Source: Uranotaenia lowii | Lineage: Eukaryota > Arthropoda > Insecta > Diptera > Culicidae | Assembly: GCF_029784155.1 (NCBI RefSeq) | Contig: NC_073693.1 | Coordinates: 222,657,094 to 222,721,093 of the forward strand | Direction: 5' to 3' | DNA: 64,000 nucleotides | Part shown: positions 11,275 through 24,699 of the stretch, piece by piece | How the letters are laid out: each line of letters starts with the position of its first letter | How positions within the stretch are numbered: position 1 is the stretch's first letter | Translations under genes and position numbers: made by a program | The notes under the pieces: model-generated | What the model saw: the letters and a program-made list of their open reading frames with translations, nothing else | Told to the model about the DNA's origin: nothing | The model's database searches: none

Positions 11275-11334
<60 letters not shown>
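11275..11334 (+). repeat. Poly(A) tail of the LINE, 60 nt
   Basis: Sixty uninterrupted A follow the LINE 3' UTR, about 45 nt after the stop codon. An ATAAAG-type signal lies at about 11250. This marks the reverse-transcription start end of the insertion. Confidence 0.95.
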
Positions 11335-11337
<3 letters not shown>

Positions 11338-11677
11338 CTCGATCGTGTTGGTCGGGAAACAATGGGTCGTTGGGAGGACGGTTAGCAATAGCTATAATTT
11401 TCCTCCTCACTATCAGTCCATCATCTCATTTTATAGTAATTCCAGGGTTGGTAATAATCACGGTATCAAACATCCTCACCCACCCTGAAAAATGCATCAT
11501 TTTTCTGAATCAATATAGACATCATTAAACGTCAAAAGCCCTTTGGCAGACTAATTTCTGATTCATTCAACTCTTAAATTGATAATTCGGACTTTTCCGC
11601 CAAACTTTCTGACAATTATCAGCATCACTCTGACCATAAATCTCTGACATTAATACAGACTAATTTTAATTGACATT
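11335..11677. other. Spacer between LINE and BEL/Pao remnant
   Basis: AT-rich sequence with repeated TCTGAC and AATTTCTGA words. It may be the 3' non-coding part of the BEL/Pao element, but no LTR is recognisable. Confidence 0.35.
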
Positions 11678-14600
11678 TTAGAATTCTGACGACAAAATTT
11701 CCTCTGACTCATTAGATTCAGATATTGGTAGCAAGCCTATTTTCTCCACTGGGCGCTTTAAAAATCCCTTTTCCGTTTTAAGAGTAACAACTCTCACAAT
11801 CTCATCTTCCCCCGGATGAACCTCGTGAATTCTTCCCATTTTCCACTTGAGTGGCGGAAGATGATCTTCGTGGATTACAACCAATCGGCCAACATCTATT
11901 GAGACAGCAGGACGCCATCGCGTTGTTCTTCCTTGTAGCTGATTTAAATATTCCGTTTTCCATCGCTTCCAGAAGTTCTGAAGGTTTTTCTGAACTGATT
12001 GAACGGCATCAAGGCGATTGAAGGGAATTTTCAACAGCTCCTCTTAAGGAATCGAATGCAGAGATGAACCAATTAAAAATGTGCAGGTGTTAATGGTTCA
12101 AGGTCATCAGGGTCATCGGACATCTTGGTTAATGGTCTGGAGTTCAGGCAGGCTTCTACCTGCACCAAAAGTGTTGTCATGTCTTCGATCGAGAGCGCAA
12201 TTTCCTTCATGACCTTGAAAAGGTGTTGTTTTGCAGACCGAACAGCTGACTCCCATAAGCCACCAAAGTGCGGACCACTGGGGGGATTAAAATGTCATTT
12301 AATTCCATCATTGGAACATTCCTTCGAAACCTTCTTTTGGAAATCTTTATTTTGCAAAAGATGCCTGAGGTCCTGAAGGTAGTTTTTGGTTCCCACAAAG
12401 TTTGTCCCATTATCTGGGAATATTTCTTGGCATTTTCCTCTTCGCCCAAAAAATCTTCTCAGAGCTCGAAGGAATCTTCCTGTCGATAAGTCTGACACAA
12501 GCTCTAAATGTACTGCCTTCACCGCCATGCATACAAACACAGCGACATAAGCTTTTACTGCTACTCTCCTAGGCCCTGGTCTGATAAGAACAGGACCGAA
12601 ATAGTCAATTCCGGTTTTACAAAATGCTCTAGACGGTGTTACCCGAGCAGGGGGCAGATCTCCCATTTGCTGATGAATTAACCGTGGTTTTAATCTGAAA
12701 CATCTTACACACTGATGGACCACATGCCTAATTAAGTTTCGCCCACCAAGGGGCCAGTACTTCAACCTTATAACGGCTAACATTAGTTGAGGGCCTGCAT
12801 GCATCAGCTTTTCATGATAGTGTTATAATAATTTCCGAGTGAAAAGGTGTTTTGCCGGTAAAATAATCTGGTGTTTCGTATCTGATAATTCCTGTGAACG
12901 ATTTAATCTGCCACCGATTCTCATGATTCCATCTTCAGGTGAGATGTAAGGGTTGAACCAACGTAGAGGGGATTTACATGCAACTACTTGACCAGATGAC
13001 AAAGCCTTCCTTCATTGGGAAACGTTTCTCGTTGAACTCGAGAAATTAAGATAAATTCTGCATGCCTTAGTTCCGCTGTTGTCAGAAATTCTGACCCTTT
13101 CCGCTTCTCTTTAGGAAGTTTCAGCATTACCATGACTTTTAAATAATATGCAGTTCTTCGTATTAGTTCTGTGTATGTGGCGTGTTTGCTGATGTACCAG
13201 ATGTTGAACTCTGCAAAAGGTGCAGCGACATTGGCAACGATTTTCCGACATCTTTCCTTTTCAACATCGCTTGACAAAGGTACGACCGGTTTCGGCCAAA
13301 ATTCTGAATCCATAACCAACCAACTGGGTCCGTGCCACCAAAGCGAACTATCTAATAAGGATTCTGGATATATTCCACGCGAAATAATATCCGCTGGGTT
13401 ATCAATTCCCGCAACATGACTCCAAGTGTGGCCTTCGGTTATAATTTGTATTTTTGAAACACGATTTGCAACGTAAGTGGTCCATGTGGTGGGTGTCGAT
13501 TCCAGCCAACGCAATACGCACGAGGAGTCTGTCCAAAAATGTACCTTACACGATATTTGTAAAGATTCCGCTAGCTTTTGGTAAAGTTGAGCAGCCATCA
13601 AGGCGCCACACAGCTCCAAACGTGGAATCGACTGGCACTTGAGTGGGGCTACCTTGGATTTAGAACTGACTAAACGTATCCAAACACTGCCTTCTGCATT
13701 TTTGCTTTTCACGTAAGCACACGTGCCAAAAGCTTTGTCCGACGCATCCGAAAAACAATGTATTTCCACCGAAACAGCCTTGGGAATGATAAGGCAACGA
13801 CCAATCGAAATTTCTTGCAGCAAGGGAAGTTGTTTGTAGAATTTCCACCATTCTTCACCCACCATTTTGGGTAAAAGTGAATCCCAATCCAGTTTTTTAC
13901 CATTACTATCTTCATAAGTCCAAAGTAATTGTAAAAAAATCTTTGCTGTTGTAATAGCAGCTCCAACCAAACCCAATGGATCAAACAAGGACGCAATTAC
14001 TGATAAGATCTTCCGTTTTGTTAATTGTTCCGTTAATTCCAACCGTGGAATTTGAAATTTAAGCTTCAAAATGTCCGATTTTGGCCTCCAACCCAAACCA
14101 AGGGTTGTAACTGACGGATCTGGATCTAACAAGATTTCTTCCGACTCCTTTATTGCTTAATTTTCCTCTGAAATGCCGTCCAACACCTCAGGGCAGTTCG
14201 AGGCCCATTTTCGAAGTAAAAATCCACCTGACTTCATGATTGCATCGAGTTCCTGGCGCAACATAATTGCTTCTTCCTTTGAGTCTGCTCCCGTGATGAC
14301 ATCATCCATATAGACATCAGTCTGAAGTACCTGAGCTGCCCTTGAATAGTGTTCCTTCTCATCCATAGCTAATTGTTTCAGTGCTCTAGTGGCTAAAAAT
14401 GGAGCAGGCTTTGTACCGTATGTAACCGTATTCATTTCGTAAAAATCTATTTCCTTTTCTGGAGAACTTCTCCACAGAATGCACTGCAGAGGCCTGTCTT
14501 CCTTCCTAACGTAAACTTGGCGGAACATTTTCTCGACGCCTGAAACTATCAAAATTTGCTTTGTTCGGCTTCGCAAAATGAAAGATCGAAGATCTTGCTG

Positions 14601-14700
14601 AATTGTCGGACCCAACAGCAAGGTATCGTTTAATGAAAACCCCGAAGAAGTTTTGCAACTTGCGTCGAAAACAACACGAACTTTAGTAGTTGTACTGGCC
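11678..14700 (-). pseudogene. BEL/Pao retrotransposon pol remnant (RT-RNaseH-integrase)
   Basis: Read on the minus strand the polyprotein domains come in BEL/Pao order. RT starts near 14695 (VRVVFDASCKTSSG) and carries YMDD at about 14310 (LQTDVYMDDVITGAD). The RNase H-like/connection region runs to 12984 (VEIHCFSDASDKAFGTCAYV; FWTDSSCVLRWL). The integrase zinc finger (H...H...CVRC) is followed by the DDE core with GIDYFGP, FPDNGTNF and GLWESAV. The C-terminal BEL-specific domain (DUF5641-like) ends PVEKIGLLP. In-frame stops interrupt it, for example at 14157 after GISEEN, at 12984 after HLVK, near 12827, at 12295 and near 12040. Gag, protease, RT N-terminus and both LTRs are missing. It is not functional. 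Confidence 0.88.
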
Positions 14701-16083
14701 TCTTTTAGAACTGATATAAGATTTTTCGGTGTCTTGGCCTGTGTTCGTTTTTGTCGACAAAAAAAATCACATCAAGTCAAAATTGAAAAAAAAAAATTTA
14801 GAATACATTTCGATGATGAACACAAATTCAAAGATTCGTTCAGATTCGTTAAGAAATCTTCTAAATGTATGTCTGCTAACAGGTGCTTCTTAAAATTCGA
14901 GTTTTATTTTTTATGGTTTCCGAAAAAGCCAAAAGTCCCTTAAAAATGGGTTATTTGTTCATCGAACAAATAAAACCCATTTTGATGAAGTTGCACCGAA
15001 AATCTATTGATTGATAGATTTAGAGCTCATATTGAAATTATAAAAGTGCTTGGTTTTACAGACCACAGCCGTTTATTTGAAAAGTTTATATCTCTTTTTT
15101 TCAATGATTTTACAGGTATATTTTCTGAAGGATCAAGGAATTTTGATAAAAAAAAATACCGTTCTGTTCAATTACATTGAACTCCAACCGATTGTGATGA
15201 ATTAATAATGAAAAGACTGATAGGGTGACAGATTCTAGTATTAAATAATAGAATTTCAACATATTGAGGATAACATCTGAAGTAAATTGCATGACCCTCT
15301 CAAAATTCAATGAAACTTTGTGGGCGTAAAGATCTTACCTAGAAAAGCAATCTTGACATGCTTAGTTATTCCAAATATTATCCACTAACATTTGAAAAGG
15401 GCCAAATTTTCCACGCCAATTTTTTATTGAAATTTTTTGCTCGAAAAATACAATTCCTGCACAAATGTAATTGATAGGAGAGTTTTAGAAAATCGATTGA
15501 TTTTTTAGAAATTTTTTTTGATTATTTTAACACTGAGAAAAATGCATTTTAAAGCTAAAAATCAATTTCCCGAAAAATGCGTCTCAGAATTCAATGAATT
15601 TTTTCTGCTAAGATGTGTAGTAATAGTGCCCACTGGTCTACGTCATATAATTCATCACCACCAAAAAAAAAGAACCCTGAATACTGAACAGATGACCACT
15701 TTTTTATTAATCGACTTTAAGTTTTTATTTGGCATTTTTCAGTGTAGGATTTCTACTTACTTCTACAATCAATTTAAATAAGCAGTTTTTTAATTAAAGG
15801 TTGGAAATCTACACTGAAAAAATAAATTACATGTTTAAAAAAAAATATACATGAAATTATTATTGTTAGAAAAACTTTGGTCCTTAAATATTTAATTTTT
15901 ATTTTTTTTAAATCACCCAGGGGGAAAATCCTTTTTACGGATTGCATTTCTAGGCACGGCGAGTCACCGCGTCCCTCCAGTAGGCTACTCAGGGTCCATG
16001 GGTGCAATTGGTCGACTCATGATACTATGTACACTTACGCCATAAAGTCCATCTAGAGCCTCTGGTCATAATTCCCATCGAGG
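14701..16083. other. AT-rich intergenic stretch
   Basis: No gene. A short inverted pair (TTTTCAGTGTAG near 15738 and CTACACTGAAAAA near 15809) could be a small MITE, but its borders are unclear. The sequence just before the SINE is more GC-rich and of unknown origin. Confidence 0.4.
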
Positions 16084-16275
16084 GCTGGTGATATAGCTCA
16101 GTTGGCAAGTCTGTTATCTCCTCAGCCGATGTCCGTGAGTTCGAATCTAAGAGTAAACATCGAACACAGTTGTACCGGATAAGTTTTTAAATAATGATCC
16201 GCCAACTGCAACGTTGATAAAGTCGCGAATGCCATAAAGATGGTAAAACGACTATAATCGAAACAAAAACAATCC
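16084..16275 (+). mobile_element. tRNA-derived SINE
   Basis: The head resembles a tRNA gene with a Pol III A-box TAGCTCAGTTGG at 16094-16105 and a B-box GTTCGAATC at 16139-16147. It is followed by a tRNA-unrelated body (AAAGTCGCGAATGCCATAAA, GATGGTAAAACGACTATAATC) and a short A-rich tail. Its anticodon arm is degenerate, so it is not a tRNA. It lies directly against the 3' end of the next LINE. Confidence 0.78.
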
Positions 16276-16284
16276 CATCCGGAC

Positions 16285-18470
16285 CTGCATCGAAGGCTGT
16301 ACCCGAGATGGGAGACTAAGTCCGCGCTTAAGCGCTCATCGGCTTACTTAGTTTTAAGTCAAAATTCCAGCATATATACCCTGCCTCTTGTTACGATTCA
16401 AGACTAAGGGCTTCTCCTCTGACGACTCGAGGTCCGGCTTTTACTCGTAACTCGAGTTTTGCTTGGTTTGCACGACAATCGTGCGCTCCGCCTCTGTTCC
16501 AGACCACTGCAAGAGACCAATGCATTGGTTTCACAATACGGAGCCAAGTATCGATCATTGTGGAACTCCTGCCGAGACACTCACTGTTTCCAGTCCCTTG
16601 CTGGTCATATATTGTAGTTGGCGGTTACGGAAGTAACACTCCATTTCCTACAGATATACATATGCCGAAATCCTCATATGAATGAGCAACGACGCAATCG
16701 CTGTCCAACTGACGCTGTTGAAGGCGTCTTTCACGTGCAGGGTGACCACTGCGCAAAACCGGTCTCCTCTCCTCTTCTTCCGTCTAGCTTCGTCTGCCCC
16801 GTCTAATGGCCTCCACCATACTGCGGCATTTCCGAAAACCGAACTGTTAAATTGGATAGGCCGTTCGCACTTTCGGTGTAGAGCTGGATCGTGCTCTGGA
16901 CCACCTTCTCTAGCACCTTTCCAGCAGTATTTAGGAACCATATCGGGAGATACGCTGATGGGTCACCTGGTGGTTTGCCCGGTTTTGGCAGGAGCACTAA
17001 TCGCTTCCGCTTCCACACTTCTGGGAAGACCCTCTCATCCACGTACTGTTGTAGTGATGACCTGAACATTTCAGGATGTTCCATGGCGCGGCCTTCAGTG
17101 CAGGCCCTTCACTGCGACATTAGGGATGCCATCCGGACCCGGAGCTTTGTTCAACTGGAAGGACTTGGCGATGTCACGCAGTTGCTCCAGCGAAATATGC
17201 TCTTCTTCACTCGTATTCCATTCGTATGGGACCCTCGGCCATGTAACTTCCCCGTGCTGTGGGAACAGCTCGTTGACGATTTCTCGCAGTTTGTTCGGGC
17301 ACGATTCCTGTGGCGCACCTCCGCTCCGCGTCTTGGTCATGACAATTCTGCAAGCGTCGCCCAAGGGGTCATTGGCGTCCTCGCAGAGTTGCCTGAACCT
17401 AGCCTTTTTGCTCGCCTTGATTGCCCTGCAGAGGGCAGACCTCGCAATTGCGTAGGTCACTCTTCGTTCCGCTCTCGCTAACGGAGACCTCGCTCTCTGC
17501 ATATGTCGTATAGCCCGTAGGCATCTAGTACGCAGGTCCGTGATTTCTGTCGTCCACCGATAAACGGGTTACCAAGTGTCCTTCCGCTTGGCCCTCCTTG
17601 TCATCGCAGCGTGACATGCGCGTACGAGTACCCTCGTCAGGTTTTCCGCGGACAGATTTTCCAAGTTCTGCTCCCAATTTAACACTTCGACAAAGACGTT
17701 CCGGTCGAATTGTGTTGTCTTCCAGAGGCGTGCTCCTGTAGTCGTACTTTTTCTACCTGCCCGCGTATTTGTGGCCACACGATAACGAATCGCAAAGCGA
17801 TCGCTATCGGTGAACGCATCGCTTACCCTCCAGTCGCTCGTCCAGCCCGGACTACTGAAGGTGACGTCAATGATGGACTCGCTCTAATTCCTGTGGTAAG
17901 TCCTTGTATCGCCTACATTCCCCAGGTCTACGTTCAGCCTCGCCAGGGCTTCCAGTAGAATCTAACCCCTGGGGATTGTGAGGCGACTACGCCATTCTAC
18001 GGCCCACGCGTTGAAGTCCCCACCTATGACAACGGGGATCCTGCCCGTGAGACCTTCAACGAGTTTGTCCATCATGACGCCGAACCTCTCCAGAGACCAC
18101 CTCGGGGGGGCGTAGCAGCTACAGAAGAAGATCCCGTTGACCTTGGCTATCACGAAGCTTTCCTCTCCAGCAGACACCACCTTTTGTATGGGGTTTACCC
18201 AACTACTGCCATCCGAGGTCCTGCGATACGGGTCTGCCACGCTACAGCTGGTGTGTTGACGTTGAGTTGAACCGCTTATATCTCTCCGAAGGTGCAGCCG
18301 TCGTCTTTTGAAAGGCGGTGCACCTATGGTTGCCAGCCCTGTGTCCTCTACCGCAGTAGAGACATTTTGCATATTTGGTGCAACTAGCCGCCTGATGGCC
18401 GGTTTCACTGCACCGCCAACACAAGCCATTCCTATTAGGGCCCTTGTACATCTTGTACATCAAAAGTTTT
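16285..18470 (-). mobile_element. R1/LOA-like LINE, internally deleted and truncated
   Basis: Minus-strand non-LTR retrotransposon remnant. At 18463-18300 is the ORF1 C-terminus with CCHC zinc knuckles (CWRCSETGHQAASC, CLYCGRGHRAGNHRC). This runs almost directly into part of the apurinic-type endonuclease at about 18230-17962 (VVIGGDFNAWAVEW). The linker and the RT N-terminus follow at 17778-16800, with APGPDGIPN and LVLLPKPGKPPGDPSAYLPI. RT block FNSVSW is near 16710, and AGVPQ-stop-SILG lies at about 16580-16545, where a Gly codon has become a stop. Most of the RT palm is then missing and 3' end sequence follows. Multiple frameshifts; dead. Confidence 0.82.
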
Positions 18471-21400
18471 AAGTTTGATAGGACATTAAACTGACGTAGT
18501 CAGAAAAATATTGGTTTTACCAGTTATTTTTAAATTTACAAAAACATGCGATTTTCACCCTACTAAGAAAAGGGGGTAAGTTGCAAAAAACTCTGTAATT
18601 AACGAAAAATCAAATGAAAACGTTTGAAAATTTATAGTTTTTGATACATTTCTGATGTCATAACGCATAATGCATCAATTGCAGTAAATTTTGGTTTTGT
18701 TCGAATTAAATTTTCCATTTTTTCTGTCAATATTTTTTTAAAGAAAAAAGTGTTAATCTGCTGCATACATCTAGGGGTAAAAAATTCTACAAAATATTCT
18801 TTTAGCTTAAATCAGGAAAATAATTCTTAGGATGGATGAAATTTAAATGTTAACAAACGCATAATGCAAAACAATCACATCCCAGCATATAAAAACGCGA
18901 TTTATGAGATTTTATTCTGATTTCCATTTTGTTGCATTTTGCCCCAGACAGCTTACTGAATTATAAAAATATTTGTTAAAAAAAATCGCTGATTGTCCGA
19001 AAAATATTTATAAACTAACAGTATTGAACAGTAATGAAAGCAATATTAAGTTTGTAGGTGATATCATTTAGCCAATCCGTCATACTAGGTAAAGTTTTTT
19101 ACGGCATCGGAAAATATAAAAATTTGTACATTTATTGCTCAATTTTTTTAAATTTTTTATGACAATCAAAAACTATAAAAAACTCTTTCACGATGTTAAA
19201 AACTATGTCATCATCAATTTTTTATCATTCAATAATAACTTTATTACAGTATATGGAAATAAAAATTGAATGAGTGTTGTGGTATACAAATGTTGCATCT
19301 AACCCTGCTTTTGCATGTTGCCCCGTTTGGCGGTACTAAGTTCCACCGTAACAGCAAAATTACTCATTCCTTATCGAGTGTACTTGATAAGCTCGCCAAG
19401 TCTCGTTGAACAAATAGTAAAATGTTAAAATCTTCTTTTTTTAACTTTGCAAATAAATTACCATTAAATTTCAGGGCCAGATTTATCTATGAATTTTATG
19501 AAATCGATTGTTAATTTTTAACCCTCTCAAGGTAAAAGTTTGCAATGCGAACATTGTGTTTCCAGTTGGATTTGTTCCGCCCACAGTCTCCGTAGTATGA
19601 ACGCTAGAAGTTGTAAACTTTGGGATTGAGGTAGGTAGATGTTTCCAACAGAAACCGTAACTGCAACACGCGTTTGCCGAGGGCTATCACTTTCCGATGA
19701 GCACATTGAAGTGGGCGAGCAGAGCATTGGTACTTTCGGTGTATCATTATCCGCGATGCTCACGTTTGCCTCAACCATTGCTAAAAAGGGGCTTTCGAAT
19801 AGCAAATTTATCAGCACGATCTCTCATAATGTAGTAATGAATGCAGTTTCAACCAAAGAAATTTACAAAGCTGAATTTAAATGATAAGAAAAATAACTTC
19901 AATTCAACAAGTTAGCGTTTACAGAGATTTCCTAACAGTTCAACTCATATCCTCTTCAACAGTCGAACTTTAACATTGAGCAAACGAAAGAAAACCATCA
20001 AATTTCTCGCACGTTGACTGAAGGCTGTTTCTTAATCTTGAATTTTCCCCCGACATCGAAAGTTCACCGTCAGAGTCCTGGGAGTGCAAAGCCAGAAAAA
20101 AACGAAGACCATCCGCAAACATCCGGACGATGTCAAAAATGTTTTCCGATTACTACGCTTCAGAGCGTCCAGACATACACTCCCGGAAGCTGTTCCCATG
20201 ATTCTCGTGGAAGGGTAGTTGCTCCTTGGACTGTCCTGGTGTTCTTCATCTCGTTCAAAATTTACTTTAAAAAACCTTGAAGAAGGAGCAGTTTCGAATT
20301 CTTCCATTTTGATATAATTTATACAAAACCGTGATTGGGTTCTTTCCCCTTTCGGTATTATATTAGATGTAGCTTTTCGTTCCACCGGAGGTGGACTACA
20401 CTAGGCAGGACATGATACCAAACCAAAGCAAAGGAATATACCCCCACCACACCATTCCACCTAAACTCTGCGAAGAATGGACGAGTGTTATTTTAATTTT
20501 GTTGAACAACGAAAAATTCTTCCGGTTTTTTATGCTTTTAGGGTACCCCATCTATGTATAAAAGAATAAAAAAATGGCGATGCAAACGGCTTTATTGATC
20601 ATTCTCTCTCCCTCTAGTGGCTCCGAGCTCCGTGACTTATGACCGTCGGTGGACGGTACCAGCTGGAAATAATTGAGTTACCTACCCACTTCATATCTTA
20701 TCTGTGATTTGAGATGGCTCGCAATTGGGATAAAATGTTGGTTTTTCATACGGCTTAGCTTTAATATGTGACGCTAGGAGGGAATCAAGTGCTCTTACAG
20801 AGCTTATAAAACTTACATTATTGAACGCCAAAAAACTTGTGCAACTTTGCTGTTTCTATTCATATTGAGCATGTGTTACGGTCTTTTACATTAAATAAAT
20901 GTAAGAATAGAGAATTTAGTTCAAAGAAAGGTACCAACACTGGGAGCACATTTATCACATTTTTAATGCATTTTCGAATATTTTGGAAGGGGTTGCTTTT
21001 ATGTAACAACTAAAAGTTTCAAAATACTTACTGAGGTAAGGAGTATAAAGCATGATCATTGATAGCAGAATATTCAAACAACATTAGTGGCTATAAATAA
21101 ATGTTTGTTACAAAACCAGATTTCATGTTTCGGGGAAACTTTGATCACTTTGGTTTTAACGTATCTCAACATCTTCAAAATTATGGGTTCGATGCCAATT
21201 ATCACTGAAGGCATCAATAACAGTAATTTTTTGTTTGAACTCAATTGAGTTTTTCAACGTTTTCTTTCAAATACAAATATACTCATAAGATGTACATTAT
21301 TGCTGCATACATTTAGGGGCAAAACATATAAACATTTCTTAATATTTTTTGGCCTCACACACAAATGCAATTTTACTTTCATGCAAATTCCCTAGATCCT

Positions 21401-22660
21401 CCCACTGTTCTTATTTTCTTTTTTTTTTATTCAAACTCAACAAATGAATAGGGTTTTCAGCCATTTGTTCTATACAGGCGTTACAGGCCTTCTCGAAGAA
21501 AATGTCCGTTTTTTTAATATACATAAATTATCATATAATGACCAGAAAAATTACTCTTAAAACTATACCAATACAAACATATATTTTAAAACTTTAAAAT
21601 AAGATTTTAAGTAAAATAAAAAATCTCCAACTACAAACCATATTTGCCTATTTGAAATTTGAAATATTTATAGGCAAATTTTTCTGATATTTTGACTTCA
21701 GACTAAGTTAATGATGATTATCTGCAAAAAATTTCATGTTAATCAAAGTTTCCCCGATGATCGAAGCTCCCCCAGTTTACGATTCATGTAATAATAGCGC
21801 GAAAAAAAAAATAAAATAGAAAGTTGAACTATCTGTTTCCAGTCCAACGTATTTTTCTTTTCACGAGTTCTGCTGAGAATTAAAATACCAATGCATATTT
21901 TTTCAAACTTGTCAATTTTCATTGAAATTTAACAAAAAGTAATAAAAAAACAGCGTTTATTTGGCCCCAAACAAATAAACTTTAAATTTTTCATACTTTG
22001 TTTAGTCCCTTTTTATTTTTACTTCCAGTAAAAATGGCTTATAGTGATAGTGTCTTTTCAGTCGGCTGTTTTCGGGGTGTGTTCGATTCTATGACGCGTA
22101 TTGCATACACACCGGCGCAAATTCGCAACACGGTTTAAGTTCTATGGCTTCTGATGAGTTTTTATTTTTTAAATTAAGCTTATAAAGCAGGTTAATGAAT
22201 TCAACTAACGAAACTTTTTGACATTTGTAGAATACTCTTTTCGTAAAAAAGCTCACTCGTTTTTACTCGAAATGTTCATGGAATACATTGCAAATTGGCG
22301 ATTCGCTTGAATAGGGCAAAACAGAGCACGTTTCCTTACGTGATGGACCGGACTCCTTATTCTGGACCGGATGGTGAATCCTTTAGGTATTTTTTGTTGT
22401 GGAACTTTATCATTAGACTGAGCCGATTTGAGGTCATTTTTGAATTTCTCAAACCCTGGGGTCTTTAAAGCTTCTTTTTGATTCAAACTCATCCATGATT
22501 TTATTTCAGAATTTTCAAGTAACGATTACATGAGTAAATTTGAACAGTTAAGTTTGTATGGGGAAATTTAATTTCTTGTTCTTAAAAATTAACACCATTT
22601 TTGTTTCTACTGTGGAACCGATCTTTCCTATGGTGTTTGTGCCAATACTGCTTGCAATGT
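18471..22660. other. Long AT-rich stretch with weak coding-like islands
   Basis: No confident gene. The minus strand carries two coding-like islands: 20309-20100 (beginning MEEFETAPSSR, later DSPRSNYPSTRIMGTASGS) and 19817-19630 (ANVSIADNDTPKVPMLCSPT, then SMCSSESDSPRQTRVAVTV). Both are rich in Ser/Pro like disordered protein and could be exon relics. At 22492-22253 another minus frame (KEALKTPGFEKFKNDLKSAQ) is unassigned. The remainder shows no structure I can support. Confidence 0.35.
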
Positions 22661-22679
22661 AGTCATGCAAAAACTTGTG

Positions 22680-23850
22680 ATGTCAATGTTCAGATTAATA
22701 CTGGAACAAATCAACGAATTCCAGGACTCTCTTCTGCTGGTGTTCGTTGATTTCGAAAAAGCATTTGACCGACTGAATCACGAAAACATCTGGGTTGCTC
22801 CAAGACGACGAGGGGTCCAGAGAAACTAGTCCATCTCATCGAAGCACAGTACGAGGCATTTTCGTGCAAAGTCTTGCACGACGGTGCCCTTGTCCGAACC
22901 TATCCCGGTAACTGGTGGAGTGAGACAAGGATGTATTTTGTCACCGCTGCATTTTCTCATCGTTATGGATGAGATCTTGACTGGATCGATTGACTGTAGA
23001 CCAAACCGAGGATTGCCGTGGAATCCATCAATGGAGCAACTGAACGACCTTGACCTGGCAGACGATATTGTTTTGCTCGCCCAAACACAAACAAGACATG
23101 CAGAGCAAACTCGATGCGCGATGACCTCACCGAAAGCTCCAAGGCAGCAGATCTCAAATCAATGTCGGAAAGGCCCAAGTCGATGGAAATGAACACAGAG
23201 AATCGTTCCAATTTCGTGGTAGCTGGACAACAGGTTGAGAAGGTGGAGTGCTTCCAGTATCTTGGTTGCCAGGTAACGCCTGATGGTTGGTACCAAGAAG
23301 GACATCGAAACCCGGATCAGAAAAGCCCGATTTGCGTTTGCGAGTCTTCGAAACATCTGGCGCTCACGCCAGATCTCTCTACGAACTAAGATCTGAATCA
23401 TCACTCAAACGTCAAATCCGTATCGATTTACGGGCGTGAAACTTGTTGCACATAAATATGCATTGACGACGGCGAAAACTGCAAGTTTTTGTAAACCGCT
23501 GCCTGCGGAACATCCTTCGCGCTTGGTGGTCTGGCAATTGGATCTCAAACGTGGAATTTCATCGCCGGTGTCATCAAAGGCGCTGGACATCGCGATTCGG
23601 GAACGTAAGTGGAGATGGATTGGGCACACGCGGCGAAGAGATGAAAACGAGATTTGCAGAGAGGCGCTTGACTGGAATCCAAGTGGGCATCGAAGAAGAG
23701 GCAGGCCCAGAAGCTCGTTGCGGCGTAGTCTAACCGCTGAAATCCGCACAGTTGACGAGAACCTTGGCTGGCAGCAAGTGAAGACGCTGGCTCCGGATCG
23801 CCAGCAGTGGAGATCTTTTATCTCTTTTATGCCAAAAGACACACTCGTGT
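22680..23850 (+). pseudogene. RTE-like LINE reverse transcriptase remnant
   Basis: A plus-strand reverse transcriptase spread over three frames. Block 3 is LLLVFVDFEKAFDRLNHEN (about 22735). Block 4 is GGVRQGCILSPLHFLIVMDE (about 22914). The catalytic box is DLADDIVLL, preceded by DL. Then come VECFQYLGCQVTPDG and the C-terminal segment ERKWRWIGHTRRRDENEICR, ALDWNPSGHRRRGRPRSS, LGWQQVKTLAPDRQQW. Frames change near 22860, 23110 and 23400. The endonuclease domain is absent. The style fits RTE-like LINEs, but other clades share it. The same 3' tail recurs at 6150-6340. Confidence 0.8.
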
Positions 23851-24690
23851 CCGCAAGTGCGAACCTTCTCCGATACCATTGGAGATCAAAATCGAAATCA
23901 TTGAGAACGTTGTAAACCTTGGTGTTGCTGGTCCCAGCCAATCAAGGAAGTGCCCGAAAAATGACGGTGGACCGACGATGCTAAGAGAACAAACGGAGAA
24001 CATGAAAAAAAAGGCAAAACACCGAAGAAATTGCTCGGTACACTTGGAAGTTATATAAGTTGAAAGAGTCACGCGTGCAAGCTAAACAAAAGTGTGGTGT
24101 ATCGGAGCTATATTTAGAAGCAAAAATAAATGCGGAATGAGTACAAGGTTTGAAAGAAGAAGTTGTGAAAAAACGTCATTTCAACTTGTTTCCGTTGAGC
24201 GTGTCGTATATTATATTCAGAGCGTTTTACCCCAACCCTGCTCTATTGACATGAAAGAGATATTGGCATAAAATGAGAGATTTTGGAAATCTCTATCCCT
24301 TTCACCGAATTCGCGTTACCAGAAGAGACAAAACGAAGACAGTCAGTTTGTTAGCGAATTTTGGAGCGATCGGACATGCTAGGTTATATTGTACTGCCAA
24401 TTATTAACACCGGTTACGACATGGCGCAGTCGGTATGAGGACCAACTTGTAATTATTTTATTTTTTATTTACATAGTATACCGTCTCACGACATAATTTG
24501 ACGAACATAATTCCTAAAATTCACTCGGTCCATGGCAACCGTTCTCCAATTTCTCGGGCAACTTGTAACGACCAACTTGTAAGTATATGGTTATTGACAA
24601 CATGGCGGGGGGCAAACCGAAAGAAAAGGTTGGCGAAGGTATGGCGAAAACAGGTTACAATTAAATGCAGAAAAACGATGAACTAAGTGA
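23851..24690. other. Intergenic, nothing recognised
   Basis: Sequence after the LINE with no supported feature. CAACTTGTAA occurs twice (24446 and 24575), suggesting a short duplicated piece. Confidence 0.4.
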
Positions 24691-24699
24691 AATTACAAA

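Larger units (their letters stand above)
9948..11334 (+). mobile_element. 5'-truncated L1-like LINE with poly(A) tail
   Basis: This is the 3' part of a non-LTR retrotransposon: the second half of the reverse transcriptase, the C-terminal region, a short 3' UTR and a 60-nt A tail. The open frame is uninterrupted and the A tract is long and pure, both signs of a relatively recent insertion. I could not find a target duplication next to the tail (CTCCTCGATCG) upstream. Confidence 0.82.

Noticed and set aside
16084..16160. A second tRNA gene
   Set aside because: A-box and B-box are present but the anticodon arm and acceptor stem do not pair; followed by a SINE body.
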